Source: Promicromonospora umidemergens
Lineage (GTDB): Bacteria; Actinomycetota; Actinomycetes; Actinomycetales; Cellulomonadaceae
Assembly: GCF_024171995.1 (NCBI RefSeq)
Contig: NZ_JAMTCT010000010.1
Location: 62,001-126,000, forward strand
DNA: 64,000 nt
Reading direction: 5' to 3'
Shown here: piece after piece, positions 1-8,868 of the stretch
Layout of the letters: every line of letters begins with the position of its first letter
Numbering within the stretch: the first letter of the stretch is position 1
The notes under the pieces: model-generated
Database searches by the model: none
What the model saw: only the letters and a program-made list of their open reading frames with translations
Told to the model about the DNA's origin: nothing
Position numbers and translations under genes: made by a program

Positions 1-611
1 GGACCGCCGGCGTCAAGGCGAACCCGGTCATCAAGGAGGCGTCGGACCTCCCGTTCGACAAGATGGGCCGCGCCATCGTGCTCCCGACGCTGCAGATCGC
101 GACGGAGGACGGCGAGGTCGTCGAGGGCGCCTGGGCCGCCGGCGACTGCGCCGCGGTGCCGGACGTGAACAACCCGGGCAAGTTCTGCCCGCCGAACGCG
201 CAGCACGCGATCCGCGAGGCGGTCCGCCTGGCCGACAACATCGTGGCGCTCTACAAGGACAAGCCCGCCGTCGACTACGACCACAAGAACCTGGGCGTCG
301 TCGCGTCGCTGGGTCTGTACAAGGGCGTCGCCGAGCTGTTCGGCTTCGTCAAGCTCCGCGGGTTCCCGGCCTGGGTCGCGCACCGTGGCTACCACGTCAT
401 GGCGATGCCGACCGGTAACCGCAAGGTCCGCATCCTGATCGGCTGGGTCGGACAGTTCCTCATGGGCCGTGAGCTGGTCTCGCTGGGCTCGCTGCACGAC
501 CCGCGCCAGGAGTTCCGCAACGCCTCCGTGCCGCCGAAGCCGGTGGGCGAGAAGGTCGATCAGCGGGCGGAGTCATCCGCCTCGCGCGCGGAGTCGGGCG
601 CGCGGGACTGA
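1..611 (+). CDS. ndh: NADH dehydrogenase type II (NDH-2), C-terminal part, 5' end outside window
   Basis: The reading frame is open from the window edge (first full codon at base 3) to TGA at 609-611, giving about 202 C-terminal residues. The edge starts in TAGVKANPV, then comes the FAD-binding motif AAGDCA in a WAAGD context, as in the family. The C-terminus has a hydrophobic/basic stretch (FVKLRGFPAWVAHRGYH) typical of the amphipathic membrane-anchoring region of NDH-2. These peripheral flavoproteins pass electrons from NADH to menaquinone without pumping protons. The last 25 residues are polar and probably disordered. The NADH-binding half lies upstream of the window. Confidence 0.88.
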   Translation, partial: TAGVKANPVIKEASDLPFDKMGRAIVLPTLQIATEDGEVVEGAWAAGDCAAVPDVNNPGKFCPPNAQHAIREAVRLADNIVALYKDKPAVDYDHKNLGVVASLGLYKGVAELFGFVKLRGFPAWVAHRGYHVMAMPTGNRKVRILIGWVGQFLMGRELVSLGSLHDPRQEFRNASVPPKPVGEKVDQRAESSASRAESGARD

Positions 612-757
612 CCCTCTGACGCTGGTCGGCTCCGGCTGTGCCGTCGCGGCCATGTGATCCTCCGCGGGCCATGCCATCTTCTGCGCTCTCGACCTCTGGA
701 ACGCAGAACTGGCGTGGTCCGCCGTTTGTGCGGAGGGCTCGGTAGTCTCTGCGGTGC

Positions 758-831
758 GCCCCCATAGCCCAACTGGCAGAGGCAGCCGGCTTAAACCCGG
801 CACAGTCCCGGTTCGAATCCGGGTGGGGGCA
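758..831 (+). tRNA. tRNA with anticodon UAA (Leu by codon), short type I variable loop
   Basis: A complete cloverleaf folds by eye. Acceptor arm 758-764 pairs with 824-830 (7/7), the D arm is GCCC/GGC, anticodon stem 785-789 pairs with 797-801 (5/5), and T stem 807-811 pairs with 819-823 (5/5) around TTCGAAT. Loop 790-796 is CTTAAAC, so the anticodon at 792-794 is TAA, which reads codon UUA (Leu). The discriminator is A831, followed by CC; a full CCA is not encoded. The variable region is only five bases (802-806), whereas bacterial leucine tRNAs normally carry a long variable arm. Leucine identity is therefore by codon only. Confidence 0.85.
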
Positions 832-852
832 CCGGCGTCGGCCTTGAGCTCA

Positions 853-890
853 CCACCGTCTTGGTGGGTCTGCCCACCTTTCCGGGTGGG
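853..890 (+). terminator. two small tandem hairpins after the tRNA
   Basis: CCACC (853-857) pairs with GGTGG (863-867), and CCCACC (873-878) pairs with GGTGGG (885-890), each around a 5-6 base loop. The position just 3' of the tRNA suggests transcription termination or 3' processing. There is no U-run. The rest of 612-1009 outside the tRNA shows no gene. Confidence 0.3.
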
Positions 891-1009
891 GTGATCCGGT
901 GCGCGACTCGGGGGCTGGCGCCCTGCCGCAGCGGTGACGCCGCCGGAAGACTGGATGCAGAGCGACGCACCTCCGACAGGGAGGTCGCGCTTCCAGTGAC
1001 GGAGATGGC

Positions 1010-1948
1010 ATGCGAGCCCTGAGGTTCATCGGCAAGACCCTGGCGGGCCTGCTCGCCACCGCGCTCGTGCTGATCGGCGGCTTCACCGGCTACCACCACA
1101 TCATGCTCCGCCACGAGGCGAGCGAGCTCGAGCCCGTGGGGCAGATGACGACGGTCGACGAGCACCAGATGTCCGTGAGCGGGCAGGGGCCGAAGAACGA
1201 TGAGCCGACGATCGTCTTGATCTCCGGGGCAGGGACGGCCGCGCCGATCTACGCCTTCAAACCGCTGACGGATCGCCTCGACGACGAGTTCCGCACCGTC
1301 GTGGTCGAGCGGTTCGGTTACGGGTACTCCGACACCGTCGACGCCGATCGGGACGTGGCCGCCGTGCTCGAGAACACTCGCGAAGCGCTGCGTCAGGCCG
1401 GGGAGAAGCCGCCCTACGTCCTGGCGGCGCACTCGATGGGCGGGCTCGAAGCCCTGTACTGGGCGCAGACCTACCCGAACGAGGTGGCCGGTGTGGTCGG
1501 CCTCGACATGTCTGTCCCGCACTCCTACGACTCGCTCGACTTCGAGGCTGAGAAGGCCACGATGGACCTGGGGCGAAAGCTGAAGCTCGTCGGGCTCTCA
1601 AGGGTCCTGGGTGGTGACGACCTGACCGCTGGGCTGGACGGCGACCAGATCGCCCAGCAGGAGATGCTGACCCACCGCAACTTCCTCAACGACACGCTGT
1701 ACGCCGAAGGCCTCGCGCTCCTCGACAACGCGGCAACCGTGCAGGCGGGCGACATGCCCGACGACCCGATGCTCATGTTCGTGTCCGACGGTGAGGAGAT
1801 CGGCGACTTCTGGGTGCCCGCCAACACCGAGTTCGCCGACCAGGCGGGTGCGGAGCTCGTCCAGCTCGACGTCGGCCACTACGTGTTCCAGTACGAGCCG
1901 GACCTGATCGCCCAGCAGACGGCCGCGTTCATCGAGACCCGCCTCTGA
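1010..1948 (+). CDS. alpha/beta hydrolase, membrane-anchored
   Basis: 312 residues. The ATG at 1010 follows a GGAG-like site (TGACGGAG). Residues 10-27 form one hydrophobic segment, so the protein is either anchored with its catalytic domain outside or has an uncleaved signal. The alpha/beta-hydrolase fold is supported by the oxyanion-region SGAG (72-75), the nucleophile elbow AHSMGG with Ser142 (first Gly of GxSxG replaced by Ala), a candidate acid near Asp260 and the catalytic His290 in VGHY. The substrate is unknown. It stands alone between the tRNA and a convergent uvrA-like gene. Confidence 0.8.
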   Translation: MRALRFIGKTLAGLLATALVLIGGFTGYHHIMLRHEASELEPVGQMTTVDEHQMSVSGQGPKNDEPTIVLISGAGTAAPIYAFKPLTDRLDDEFRTVVVERFGYGYSDTVDADRDVAAVLENTREALRQAGEKPPYVLAAHSMGGLEALYWAQTYPNEVAGVVGLDMSVPHSYDSLDFEAEKATMDLGRKLKLVGLSRVLGGDDLTAGLDGDQIAQQEMLTHRNFLNDTLYAEGLALLDNAATVQAGDMPDDPMLMFVSDGEEIGDFWVPANTEFADQAGAELVQLDVGHYVFQYEPDLIAQQTAAFIETRL

Positions 1949-1969
1949 TCGCTGGGCGCCGGGCGTCGG

Positions 1970-1988
1970 CGTGTGGGCGCGGCACACG
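1970..1988. terminator. small hairpin between convergent genes
   Basis: CGTGTG (1970-1975) pairs perfectly with CACACG (1983-1988) around GGCGCGG. It lies between the stop of the hydrolase gene and the stop of the uvrA-like gene, so it could serve either strand. It is short and has no T-run. Confidence 0.3.
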
Positions 1989-1989
1989 A

Positions 1990-4230
1990 TCAGGCGAGCA
2001 GCTCGGCGAGGTGGCGGCCCGTCAGCGACCTCTCCTCACGGGCCAGGTCGGCGGGGGTGCCCTCGAAGACGACACGTCCACCGTCGTGCCCACCGCCGGG
2101 GCCCATGTCGATCACCCAGTCCGCGCGGGCGACGACCGACAGGTTGTGCTCGACCACGATGACGGACCGGCCCGAGTCGACGAGCCGGTCCAGCAAGCCG
2201 GCGAGGTTGTCGACGTCCTGCATGTGCAGGCCCGCGGTGGGTTCGTCGAGCACGAACGCCGGGGTGTCGCCCCCCATCTCGATCGCGAGCTTGAGCCGCT
2301 GCCGCTCGCCGCCGGACAGAGTGTTGAGGTGCTGCCCGAGCGAGATGTAGTGCAGCCCGACGTCGAACAGCCGGGACAGCATCGGCAGCACCGACTTCTC
2401 CGTGAAGAAGCCCAGAGCCTCCTCGACGGACATGGTCAGCACGTCGGCGATGTTCTTGCCGCGCAGCGTGTAGCCCAGCACCTCGTCGGTGAACCGCTTG
2501 CCACCGCACGCTTCGCACGGGCTCGCGACGCCCGCCATGAAGGCGAGGTCGGTGTAGATGAGGCCCACACCCTTGCACTCCGGGCAGGCGCCGGCCGAGT
2601 TCGCGCTGAACAGCGCTGGCTTGACGCCGTTCGCGCGGGCGTACTGCTTGCGGATGGGCTCGAGGATCCCGGTGTAGGTGGCAGGGTTGGAACGCCGCGA
2701 CCCGCGGATCGCGGACTGGTCCACGAACGTGACACCGTCACGCGGCAGGCAGCCGTGGATGAGCGAGCTCTTGCCCGACCCGGCCACGCCGGTCACCGCC
2801 ACGAGCACCCCGAGCGGGACGTCGACAGAGACGTCCTGGAGGTTGTGCAGGGTCGCGTGCTCGATCCGGAGCACTCCCGTCGGGGTACGCGGTGTCTGCT
2901 TGACCGTGACCGCCTGGTCCAGGTGCTTGCCCGTCGCGGTCCCGGAGGTGCGGAGCCCGGCGAGGTCGCCCTGGTAGACGACGGTGCCGCCGTGCGTGCC
3001 GGCGCCAGGGCCCATGTCGACGAGGTGGTCGGCAGCGGTCATGACCTCGGGCTTGTGCTCGACGACGAGCACCGTGTTGCCCTTGTCTCGCAGGCGCCGG
3101 AGCAGCGCGTTCATCTGTCGCACGTCGTGCGGGTGCAGGCCGATGGTCGGCTCGTCGAACACATAGGTCATGTCCGTCAGGGCCGACCCCATGTGCCGCA
3201 CCATCTTGGTGCGCTGGGCCTCTCCGCCGGACAGCGACGACGACTCCCGGTCCAGCGACAGGTACCCCAGCCCGATCTGCTCGAACGTGGAGAGCAGGTC
3301 GCCCAGGCCGTCGAGGATGGGCTGGACCTGCGGGTCGGCCAGGTCGCTCACCAGCTCGGCGAGGTCCGTGAGCTGCATGGCCGCGGCCTCGCCGATGTGC
3401 TTGCCCTTGACGAGCGACGACCGTGCCCGGTCGTTGAGCCGTGTGCCGCCGCACGCCGGGCACGAGGTGAACGTGGCGAGCCGGTCGACGGCGGCCCGCA
3501 TCGCGCCCTTCATCGACTCGACGTCCTTGACGAGGTAGAGCCGCGTGATCTTGGGGACCAGCGACTCGTAGGTGACGTTGATGCCACCCGAGACGACCTT
3601 CCGCTCGGCGCCGTACATCAGGTCGTGCCACTCGGTGTCGGTGTAGTCCGCCAGCGGCTTGTCGACGTCGAACAGGCCGGAGTCGGCGTAGACCTTCCAG
3701 TACCAGGTGCCGACCCCGAAGTTGGGGAACGTGATGGCACCATCGGCCAGCGACTTGCCGCGGTCCACGAGGGCTTCCGTGTCGATGGCGGAGACGCGGC
3801 CCAGGCCCTCGCAGCTGCCGCACATGCCTTGCGGGTCGTTGAAGGAGAAGAGGTTGGACCCGCCGATGTACGGCTGGCCGAGCCGCGACCAGATGACGCG
3901 CAGCATCGTGTAGGCGTCGGTGGCCGTGCCGACCGTCGAGCGTGCGTTGGCCCCCATGGGTTCCTGGTCCACGACGATCGCCGCCGACAGGTTCGACAGG
4001 GTGTCGACGTCAGGTCGCGGGCGGGACGGCATGAAGCCCTGAAGAAATGCCGGATACGTCTCGTCGATCAGGCGCCGCGACTCCGCGGCGACGGTGCCGA
4101 AGACGAGCGAGCTCTTGCCCGACCCGGAAACCCCCGTGAACACGGTGAGCTTCCGCTTGGGGATGTCGATGGAAACTCCCTGCAGGTTGTTCTCGCGAGC
4201 CCCGCGCACCTCGATAGATCCGAACACCAC
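1990..4230 (-). CDS. UvrA-like ABC ATPase (short, class II type)
   Basis: About 746 residues from GTG at 4230 (a second GTG at 4227 is equally possible), after GGAAGG. Two complete ABC modules are visible. Module 1 has Walker A GVSGSGKS at 33-40 and signature LSGGEAQR near 331. Module 2 has Walker A GVAGSGKSS near 480 and signature LSGGERQR near 637. Zinc-finger cysteine pairs occur near 134 (CGSC), 255 (CPAC), 547 (CPEC) and 570 (CEAC). UvrA proper is about 950 residues; this protein lacks the room for the UvrB-binding and full insertion domains, as in UvrA2/DrrC-type proteins linked to tolerance of DNA-binding drugs. It probably does not act in canonical UvrABC repair. The frame stays open far upstream, but that part is antisense to clgR and not protein-like. 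Confidence 0.88.
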   Translation of the reverse strand: MVFGSIEVRGARENNLQGVSIDIPKRKLTVFTGVSGSGKSSLVFGTVAAESRRLIDETYPAFLQGFMPSRPRPDVDTLSNLSAAIVVDQEPMGANARSTVGTATDAYTMLRVIWSRLGQPYIGGSNLFSFNDPQGMCGSCEGLGRVSAIDTEALVDRGKSLADGAITFPNFGVGTWYWKVYADSGLFDVDKPLADYTDTEWHDLMYGAERKVVSGGINVTYESLVPKITRLYLVKDVESMKGAMRAAVDRLATFTSCPACGGTRLNDRARSSLVKGKHIGEAAAMQLTDLAELVSDLADPQVQPILDGLGDLLSTFEQIGLGYLSLDRESSSLSGGEAQRTKMVRHMGSALTDMTYVFDEPTIGLHPHDVRQMNALLRRLRDKGNTVLVVEHKPEVMTAADHLVDMGPGAGTHGGTVVYQGDLAGLRTSGTATGKHLDQAVTVKQTPRTPTGVLRIEHATLHNLQDVSVDVPLGVLVAVTGVAGSGKSSLIHGCLPRDGVTFVDQSAIRGSRRSNPATYTGILEPIRKQYARANGVKPALFSANSAGACPECKGVGLIYTDLAFMAGVASPCEACGGKRFTDEVLGYTLRGKNIADVLTMSVEEALGFFTEKSVLPMLSRLFDVGLHYISLGQHLNTLSGGERQRLKLAIEMGGDTPAFVLDEPTAGLHMQDVDNLAGLLDRLVDSGRSVIVVEHNLSVVARADWVIDMGPGGGHDGGRVVFEGTPADLAREERSLTGRHLAELLA

Positions 4231-4305
4231 TGTCCCTTCCTGGTCGGTGGTCCCATGGTGCCAGGAGCTACTGACACGCACCCTGCCGCTCCCGTCCCTG
4301 CTCCC

Positions 4306-4317
4306 GGCGTTTACGCC
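4306..4317. promoter_or_regulatory. 12-bp dyad in the uvrA-like/clgR intergenic region
   Basis: GGCGT and ACGCC flank TT, a perfect 5-bp dyad lying 76 bases upstream of the uvrA-like start and 78 bases upstream of clgR. An overlapping ACGCC repeat follows at about 4326. The adjoining stretch partly resembles the CGC-N5-GCG operators described for ClgR proteins but with several mismatches, so autoregulation is only a possibility. Confidence 0.22.
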
Positions 4318-4394
4318 AGGAGCAGACGCCGGAACGACCCGGAGCGTCAGTGGGGTTGGGTAGCGTGACGGGTACCAACGGCGGGAGTGGGCAG

Positions 4395-4889
4395 ATGGCA
4401 TTGATCTCAACAGGTACCGCACGTACGGCTGGGCTCGGCACCACGGACGGGGGCGGGCCCGGGGGCAGACCCGGCACCCTCGAACACGCCCGTGAACCGC
4501 TGCTGCGTGACCTGGTGGGTGGCATCCTGCGGACCACGCGCCGCGAGCAGCGCCGCACGCTGGCCGACGTCGCCACGGACGCACGGGTCTCCACGGCCTA
4601 CCTGTCGGAGATCGAGCGCGGCCGCAAGGAGGCCTCGTCAGAGGTGCTGGCCGCCGTGTGCGAGGCGCTCGGCATGCGTCTGGTCGACCTCGTGGAGCGT
4701 GCGTGGGCCGAGCTCGCTCTCGCGCTGGCTGCGCAGGAGGAGAAGAGCAGGGTTCGGGTGCTGTCGTCAGCGGCTCGCCGTGCGGCCGGCTTCTCGTCGT
4801 CCCGGCACCCGCTCCAGCCCGAACGCGCGGCACCGACCGGCACCTCCGGCGTCGGGCAGCGTGGCGAGGTCGTGCTGCTGGCGGCATGA
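4395..4889 (+). CDS. clgR: ClgR-type XRE-family transcriptional activator
   Basis: 164 residues. I chose ATG 4395 because GGGAG lies seven bases upstream; an in-frame GTG at 4350 has no such site. The XRE helix-turn-helix spans about residues 38-100, with RTLADVATDARVS followed by AYLSEIERGRKEASSE, a signature of actinobacterial ClgR. ClgR activates clp protease and other proteostasis genes. The protein ends VVLLAA. In streptomycetes, C-terminal alanines make ClgR a ClpP substrate, so this tail is a plausible degron. A clpP gene lies convergently 46 bases downstream. Confidence 0.85.
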   Translation: MALISTGTARTAGLGTTDGGGPGGRPGTLEHAREPLLRDLVGGILRTTRREQRRTLADVATDARVSTAYLSEIERGRKEASSEVLAAVCEALGMRLVDLVERAWAELALALAAQEEKSRVRVLSSAARRAAGFSSSRHPLQPERAAPTGTSGVGQRGEVVLLAA

Positions 4890-4935
4890 GACGCGCAGGT
4901 CGCCCAAGCCAGTCGCGCGCGACGCGGCCGCGTGC

Positions 4936-5538
4936 TCAGAGCCCGGCGCGCCGCCTTCCGCCGGGCCGGACGTCGTTCACCTGGTCCACGATCTTGTCGA
5001 CCATGCCGTAGGCCAGTGCCTGCTCGGCCGTGAACCAGCGGTCGCGCTCCGAGTCCGCGGCGACCGTGTCGGCGGGCTGGCCGGTGTGCTCCGACTGCAG
5101 GCGGATCATCAGGTCCTTCACGTGGCGGATGTTCTCGGCCTGGATGACGACGTCGGCCGTCGTGCCGCCGACACCGCCCGACGGCTGGTGCATCATGATC
5201 CGCGCGTGCGGGAGCGCGTACCGCTTGCCCTTGGTTCCCGCGGCGAGCAGGAACTGCCCCATGCTGCCCGCGAACCCGACGGCGACGGTCGAGACGGCGT
5301 TCGGCAGGAGCTTCATGGTGTCGAAGACGGCGAGCCCGGCGCTGATGGATCCGCCGGGGGAGTTGATGTAGATGCTGATGTCCGCGCCGGAGTCCTCGGC
5401 GGAGAGCAGCAGGAGCTGCGAGGTCACGCGGTTGGCGACGGCGTCGTCGATCTCCGTGCCGATCAGGACGATCCGCTGGTGCAGCAGACGTGTCGCGAGA
5501 TGGTCGTCGAAGGGCTGGCTGTGGCTTGTCTCGGTCAT
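4936..5538 (-). CDS. clpP: ATP-dependent Clp protease proteolytic subunit
   Basis: 200 residues, ATG at 5538. The serine protease triad is aligned with the family: Ser92 in GSMGQ, His117 in MMHQP, Asp166 in SERDRW. The IYINSPGG strand and the handle region are intact, and no long propeptide is seen. ClpP forms a tetradecameric chamber fed by ClpX or ClpC. Actinobacteria usually carry a clpP1P2 pair ahead of clpX. This copy is single and convergent with clgR, so it is probably an extra paralog of the ClgR regulon. The upstream 90 bases show no clear operator. Confidence 0.92.
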   Translation of the reverse strand: MTETSHSQPFDDHLATRLLHQRIVLIGTEIDDAVANRVTSQLLLLSAEDSGADISIYINSPGGSISAGLAVFDTMKLLPNAVSTVAVGFAGSMGQFLLAAGTKGKRYALPHARIMMHQPSGGVGGTTADVVIQAENIRHVKDLMIRLQSEHTGQPADTVAADSERDRWFTAEQALAYGMVDKIVDQVNDVRPGGRRRAGL

Positions 5539-5631
5539 GTCTCCACCATTGCCCCGTACAGGCCGGCGGGGTAGTGATCTCTGCCCGCCGCAGATCTGCT
5601 CACGGCAGACCGCGTACTCAGCCCGTGTACC

Positions 5632-6336
5632 TCAGAGCGGGTTCCCTGCCGCGTCGACCGTGGGAAACACGTCGAAATGGACCTCGAACGGCATGGCTCC
5701 GGGCTCGCCCTCCTGCGTGCTCAGCGGTTCGAGGTGCTCCGCGGCGAACCGTTCCCAGGCTTCGACGATCGCCGTCATCTGCTCCCGCGTCGCCCACCTG
5801 TTGACCGTGGCGAACGTAGCGGCCCCCAGCCACGACTCGAGCACCTCCTCGTCCACGTCCTGCCCCGCACGGGCGAACGCTGCCACCCGTTCGTTGCGGA
5901 GGCGAAGAAACTCCATGTTGACGGCCTCGGCGGTCTGGCGACCCGCCGGGGAACCCTTTCCAGCACTGGAGATGCTGAATCCGCCGGGCGTGCGCTCCCA
6001 CCAGCGCTCCCGGGCCGTGCCCTTGCCCTCCACCTCGCGGACCAGGCCGTGCTTGGCGAGCTGGCGGAGGTGGTAGCTCGTCGAACCACTGGACTCGCCG
6101 ACGATCTCGCCGAGCTTGCTGGCGGTGAGCGGCCCCCGGATCGGCAGCAGATCGAGGATGCGGATGCGCAGCGGATGGGCGAGCGTGCGTAGCGCCGCCG
6201 GGTCGAGCTCGGCCGGTCGGCCCGCGGCCGCTGGCTCGGACAGGTCCGGCACGGCCCGCGGTGCCGGTGGCCCCGAGCGTGAGCCGGCGTCTCGGTCCGC
6301 CGGTCTGCCCGGGGAGTCCTTGTGTGCTGTCGCCAT
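5632..6336 (-). CDS. ArsR-family (HTH_20) transcriptional regulator
   Basis: 234 residues. An N-terminal disordered stretch of about 40 residues rich in Pro, Ala and Arg precedes a winged helix (about 46-115: LRTLAHPLRIRILDLL, then TSYHLRQLAKHGLV). The C-terminal half holds a helical region with conserved Trp and Glu, found in actinobacterial ArsR-like repressors. No metal-binding Cys motif is present, so the ligand is unlikely to be a metal. The start is the ATG at 6336. The target is unknown; the nearest same-strand gene is the small protein at 6412-6627. Confidence 0.82.
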   Translation of the reverse strand: MATAHKDSPGRPADRDAGSRSGPPAPRAVPDLSEPAAAGRPAELDPAALRTLAHPLRIRILDLLPIRGPLTASKLGEIVGESSGSTSYHLRQLAKHGLVREVEGKGTARERWWERTPGGFSISSAGKGSPAGRQTAEAVNMEFLRLRNERVAAFARAGQDVDEEVLESWLGAATFATVNRWATREQMTAIVEAWERFAAEHLEPLSTQEGEPGAMPFEVHFDVFPTVDAAGNPL

Positions 6337-6411
6337 AGGCAGGACGTTACCTACTCACCGTCGATCGGACCGGATCGTCGACGCAGGACGGCGGCGGTCG
6401 ACGGCTGGCAG

Positions 6412-6627
6412 TCAGCGCAGGGCGAGGGGATGGCGTGCCGCCTGGTTGTCGCGCACGCGATCGGCCTGGGCGCGCTGCCGCTCGGCACGCTCGATCTCGC
6501 GGCGCTGCGCAGCCCGGTCGCCGGCGCCCGGTGCGGCGGATCGCCGGCGAGCGGCGGCAGCTGCCGCGACGGGAACCCCGACGGGCTGTGGTACGGCGGT
6601 ACGGACGGCGGGTGCATAGGCGCTCAT
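6412..6627 (-). CDS. small Ala/Arg-rich protein of unknown function
   Basis: 71 residues from ATG 6627, preceded by AGGAGAA at ideal spacing, which is the main reason to believe it. The composition is low complexity: an Ala-rich middle, then a charged helix (RREIERAERQRAQADRVRD) that could form a short coiled coil. There is no signal peptide or membrane segment. A palindrome lies 76 bases upstream (6703-6724). I do not recognise the family. A competing frame (6351-6617) on the same strand lacks a ribosome-binding site. Confidence 0.5.
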   Translation of the reverse strand: MSAYAPAVRTAVPQPVGVPVAAAAAARRRSAAPGAGDRAAQRREIERAERQRAQADRVRDNQAARHPLALR

Positions 6628-6702
6628 CGTGGTTCTCCTGGCTCTTCGGTGTGGTGGTGCGGTGGGCTGGCTCGGGCCCCACCCTACGCATGCCAACACG
6701 TC

Positions 6703-6724
6703 TTTGCAAGGAAACCTTTGCAAA
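6703..6724. promoter_or_regulatory. AT-rich palindrome, candidate operator
   Basis: TTTGCAAGG (6703-6711) and CCTTTGCAAA (6715-6724) are inverted around AAA, with one base missing in the left arm. This AT-rich dyad stands out in GC-rich surroundings, between the katE stop (6817) and the start of the small protein (6627). TTTGCAAA-type half-sites occur in LacI-family operators; no LacI gene is adjacent. The rest of 6628-6816 shows nothing else. Confidence 0.4.
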
Positions 6725-6816
6725 CGGTTCTTGGGTCGACTTCGCCGTCTGCCATCGCACGGGGAACGCTCTGACCGGCAGGCGCTGCCGAGCAGCGCGC
6801 TACCGGACAGAGCGGA

Positions 6817-8868
6817 TCAGCCGGCGAACATCGACAGACGCTCCCAGGAGCGGTGCATCCCGAGCGCGTCACGCAGGGGCTGCACGCAGTCCCGCACGCT
6901 CTCGCAGGCCAGCACCCCTGGCGCCGAGGTGTCGACGCCGGTAGAGGTGAGCAGGTCGACGCCGTCGCCGAGCGCCACGACCGGCTTCCCGTGCCGGAAC
7001 GCCTCCTGGAGCAGGACGGCGGTGCGTGGCTCCGCCGCCACGACGCTGCCGGCGACGCCCGTGGCGATCACGACGGCGTCGTACTCCACGGAGCGGGTGG
7101 TGAGCAGCGTGCGGTCCGCTGACTCCGTCTCGCCCGAGCTGCCCGAGACCTCGCCGCCGTGGGTGGCTATGACGCGGACCACCACGTGCTCGTCGGCGTA
7201 GGCGGTCCGGAGGTCGGCGACCGGTGAGAGGTCACCGCCGTCTGCCACCAGGACGCCCACGACCCGGCCGTCCACGCGGCCGGGCTCGGCCGGGATCTGG
7301 GACAGCGCGGGGGACGGCACGACGCCGTCCGGCACCTCCCCGTCGGGGACCGGCAGCCCGAGGCCAGCGGCCACCCGTGCCACGAGGTCGGTGTCCACGC
7401 ACGCCAGGGACGCGAGCACACCCTCCTTGACCTCCTGGCGCAGGCACTTGCCGAGCTCGAACGTGAACGCCTCGACCTCGTGCGCCTGCTCGACCGGCGT
7501 TAGCGACAGCCAGAACAGGCGGGCCTGGCTGAAGTGGTCGGTGAACGACACCGGGTGGTGGCGCCCCTTCTCGCCCGACACCGGCGTGGGGATCGTCACG
7601 AAGGCGTCCTCGCCCTCTGGCGAGGTCCGCGGCAGGTCGTCGTCGATCTGGTTCGGCTTGTAGGCCACGATGCCCGAGTGCACCGCCTGCTGGTGCATCC
7701 CGTCACGGAACATGTCGTTCACGGCGGTCCGGGGACGGTTCACCGGCAGCTGGGCGAAGTTGGGGCCGCCGAGCCGCGTGAGCTGGGTGTCCAGGTAGGA
7801 GAACAGGCGGCCCTGCATGAGCGGGTCGTTCGTGACCTGGATACCGGGCACCACGTGATCCACGTGGAACGCCACCTGCTCGGTCTCGGCGAAGAAGTTC
7901 TCCGGAGCCTCGGTGAGCGTCAGGAGCCCGACGGCCTGCACGGGGCAGATCTCCTCCGGGACGATCTTGGTGGGGTCCAGCAGGTCGATGCCCTCGAACG
8001 TCTCGTCGACGGTGTCGGGCATGATCTGCAGCCCCAGCTCCCACTGCGGGAACGCGCCCGCCGCGATGGAGTCGTAGAGGTCGCGGCGGTGGAAGTCCGG
8101 GTCGGCGCCCTGCGTGATCTGGGCCTCCTCCCACACCTGGGAGTGGATGCCCAGGGCCGGCTTCCAGTGGAACTTCACGAGCGACGTCGTCCCGTCGGCC
8201 GCCTCCATCCGGAACGTGTGGACGCCGAACCCCTCCATGGTGCGGTAGCTGCGCGGGATGCCGCGGTCCGACATCGCCCACATCGCCATGTGCGTGGACT
8301 CGGTGTGGGAGCCGATGAAGTCCCAGAACGTGTCGTGCGCGGTCTGCGCCTGCGGGATCTCGCGGTCGGGCTCCGGCTTGCCCGCGTGGATGATGTCGGG
8401 AAACTTCACGGCGTCCTGGATGAAGAACACCGGGAAGTTGTTGCCCACCAGGTCAAAGGTGCCCTCGCTGGTGTGGAACTTCGTGGCGAAGCCCCGCACG
8501 TCACGCACGGTGTCGGCGGAGCCGCGAGAGCCGAGCACCGTGGAGAACCGGACGAAGACCTCGGTCTCCTCGTCGGGCGTGGCGAGGAAGGCGGCCTTGG
8601 TCACGGACGCCGCGTTGCCGTACGCCCGGAAGGCACCGTGCACACCGGCACCGCGGGCATGCACCACGCGCTCCGGTATGCGTTCGTGGTCGAAGTGCGT
8701 GATCTTCTCGCGCAGGTGGTGATCTTCGAGCAGCACAGGGCCGCGGGGTCCTGCGGTCAGGGAGTGGTCGGTGTCGTCGACACCGGCGCCCTGCGCCGTC
8801 GTCAGACGGTCGCCCTCCTGGGCGTGCAGCTCGGGGACATGGTTGACGGGATTCCTGTCGCGCGCCAT
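6817..8868 (-). CDS. katE: catalase, large-subunit HPII type with C-terminal DJ-1/PfpI-like domain
   Basis: 683 residues, ATG 8868 with GGAAGGG upstream. Clade 2 monofunctional heme catalase: catalytic His70 (RVVHARGAG), distal Asn143 (VGNNFPVF) and the proximal heme Tyr near 357 in RLFSYLDTQ. The catalase core ends near residue 500. The remaining 150 or so residues ([20 protein letters not shown]) form the flavodoxin-like extension that defines large-subunit catalases. It dismutates hydrogen peroxide in the cytoplasm. It is monocistronic here. Confidence 0.95.
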   Translation of the reverse strand: MARDRNPVNHVPELHAQEGDRLTTAQGAGVDDTDHSLTAGPRGPVLLEDHHLREKITHFDHERIPERVVHARGAGVHGAFRAYGNAASVTKAAFLATPDEETEVFVRFSTVLGSRGSADTVRDVRGFATKFHTSEGTFDLVGNNFPVFFIQDAVKFPDIIHAGKPEPDREIPQAQTAHDTFWDFIGSHTESTHMAMWAMSDRGIPRSYRTMEGFGVHTFRMEAADGTTSLVKFHWKPALGIHSQVWEEAQITQGADPDFHRRDLYDSIAAGAFPQWELGLQIMPDTVDETFEGIDLLDPTKIVPEEICPVQAVGLLTLTEAPENFFAETEQVAFHVDHVVPGIQVTNDPLMQGRLFSYLDTQLTRLGGPNFAQLPVNRPRTAVNDMFRDGMHQQAVHSGIVAYKPNQIDDDLPRTSPEGEDAFVTIPTPVSGEKGRHHPVSFTDHFSQARLFWLSLTPVEQAHEVEAFTFELGKCLRQEVKEGVLASLACVDTDLVARVAAGLGLPVPDGEVPDGVVPSPALSQIPAEPGRVDGRVVGVLVADGGDLSPVADLRTAYADEHVVVRVIATHGGEVSGSSGETESADRTLLTTRSVEYDAVVIATGVAGSVVAAEPRTAVLLQEAFRHGKPVVALGDGVDLLTSTGVDTSAPGVLACESVRDCVQPLRDALGMHRSWERLSMFAG

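Noticed and set aside
2011-4368. Long plus-strand open frame opposite the uvrA-like gene
   Set aside because: Its protein is Arg/Val/Asp-biased without domains. It is the antisense frame of a well-supported ABC protein in high-GC DNA.
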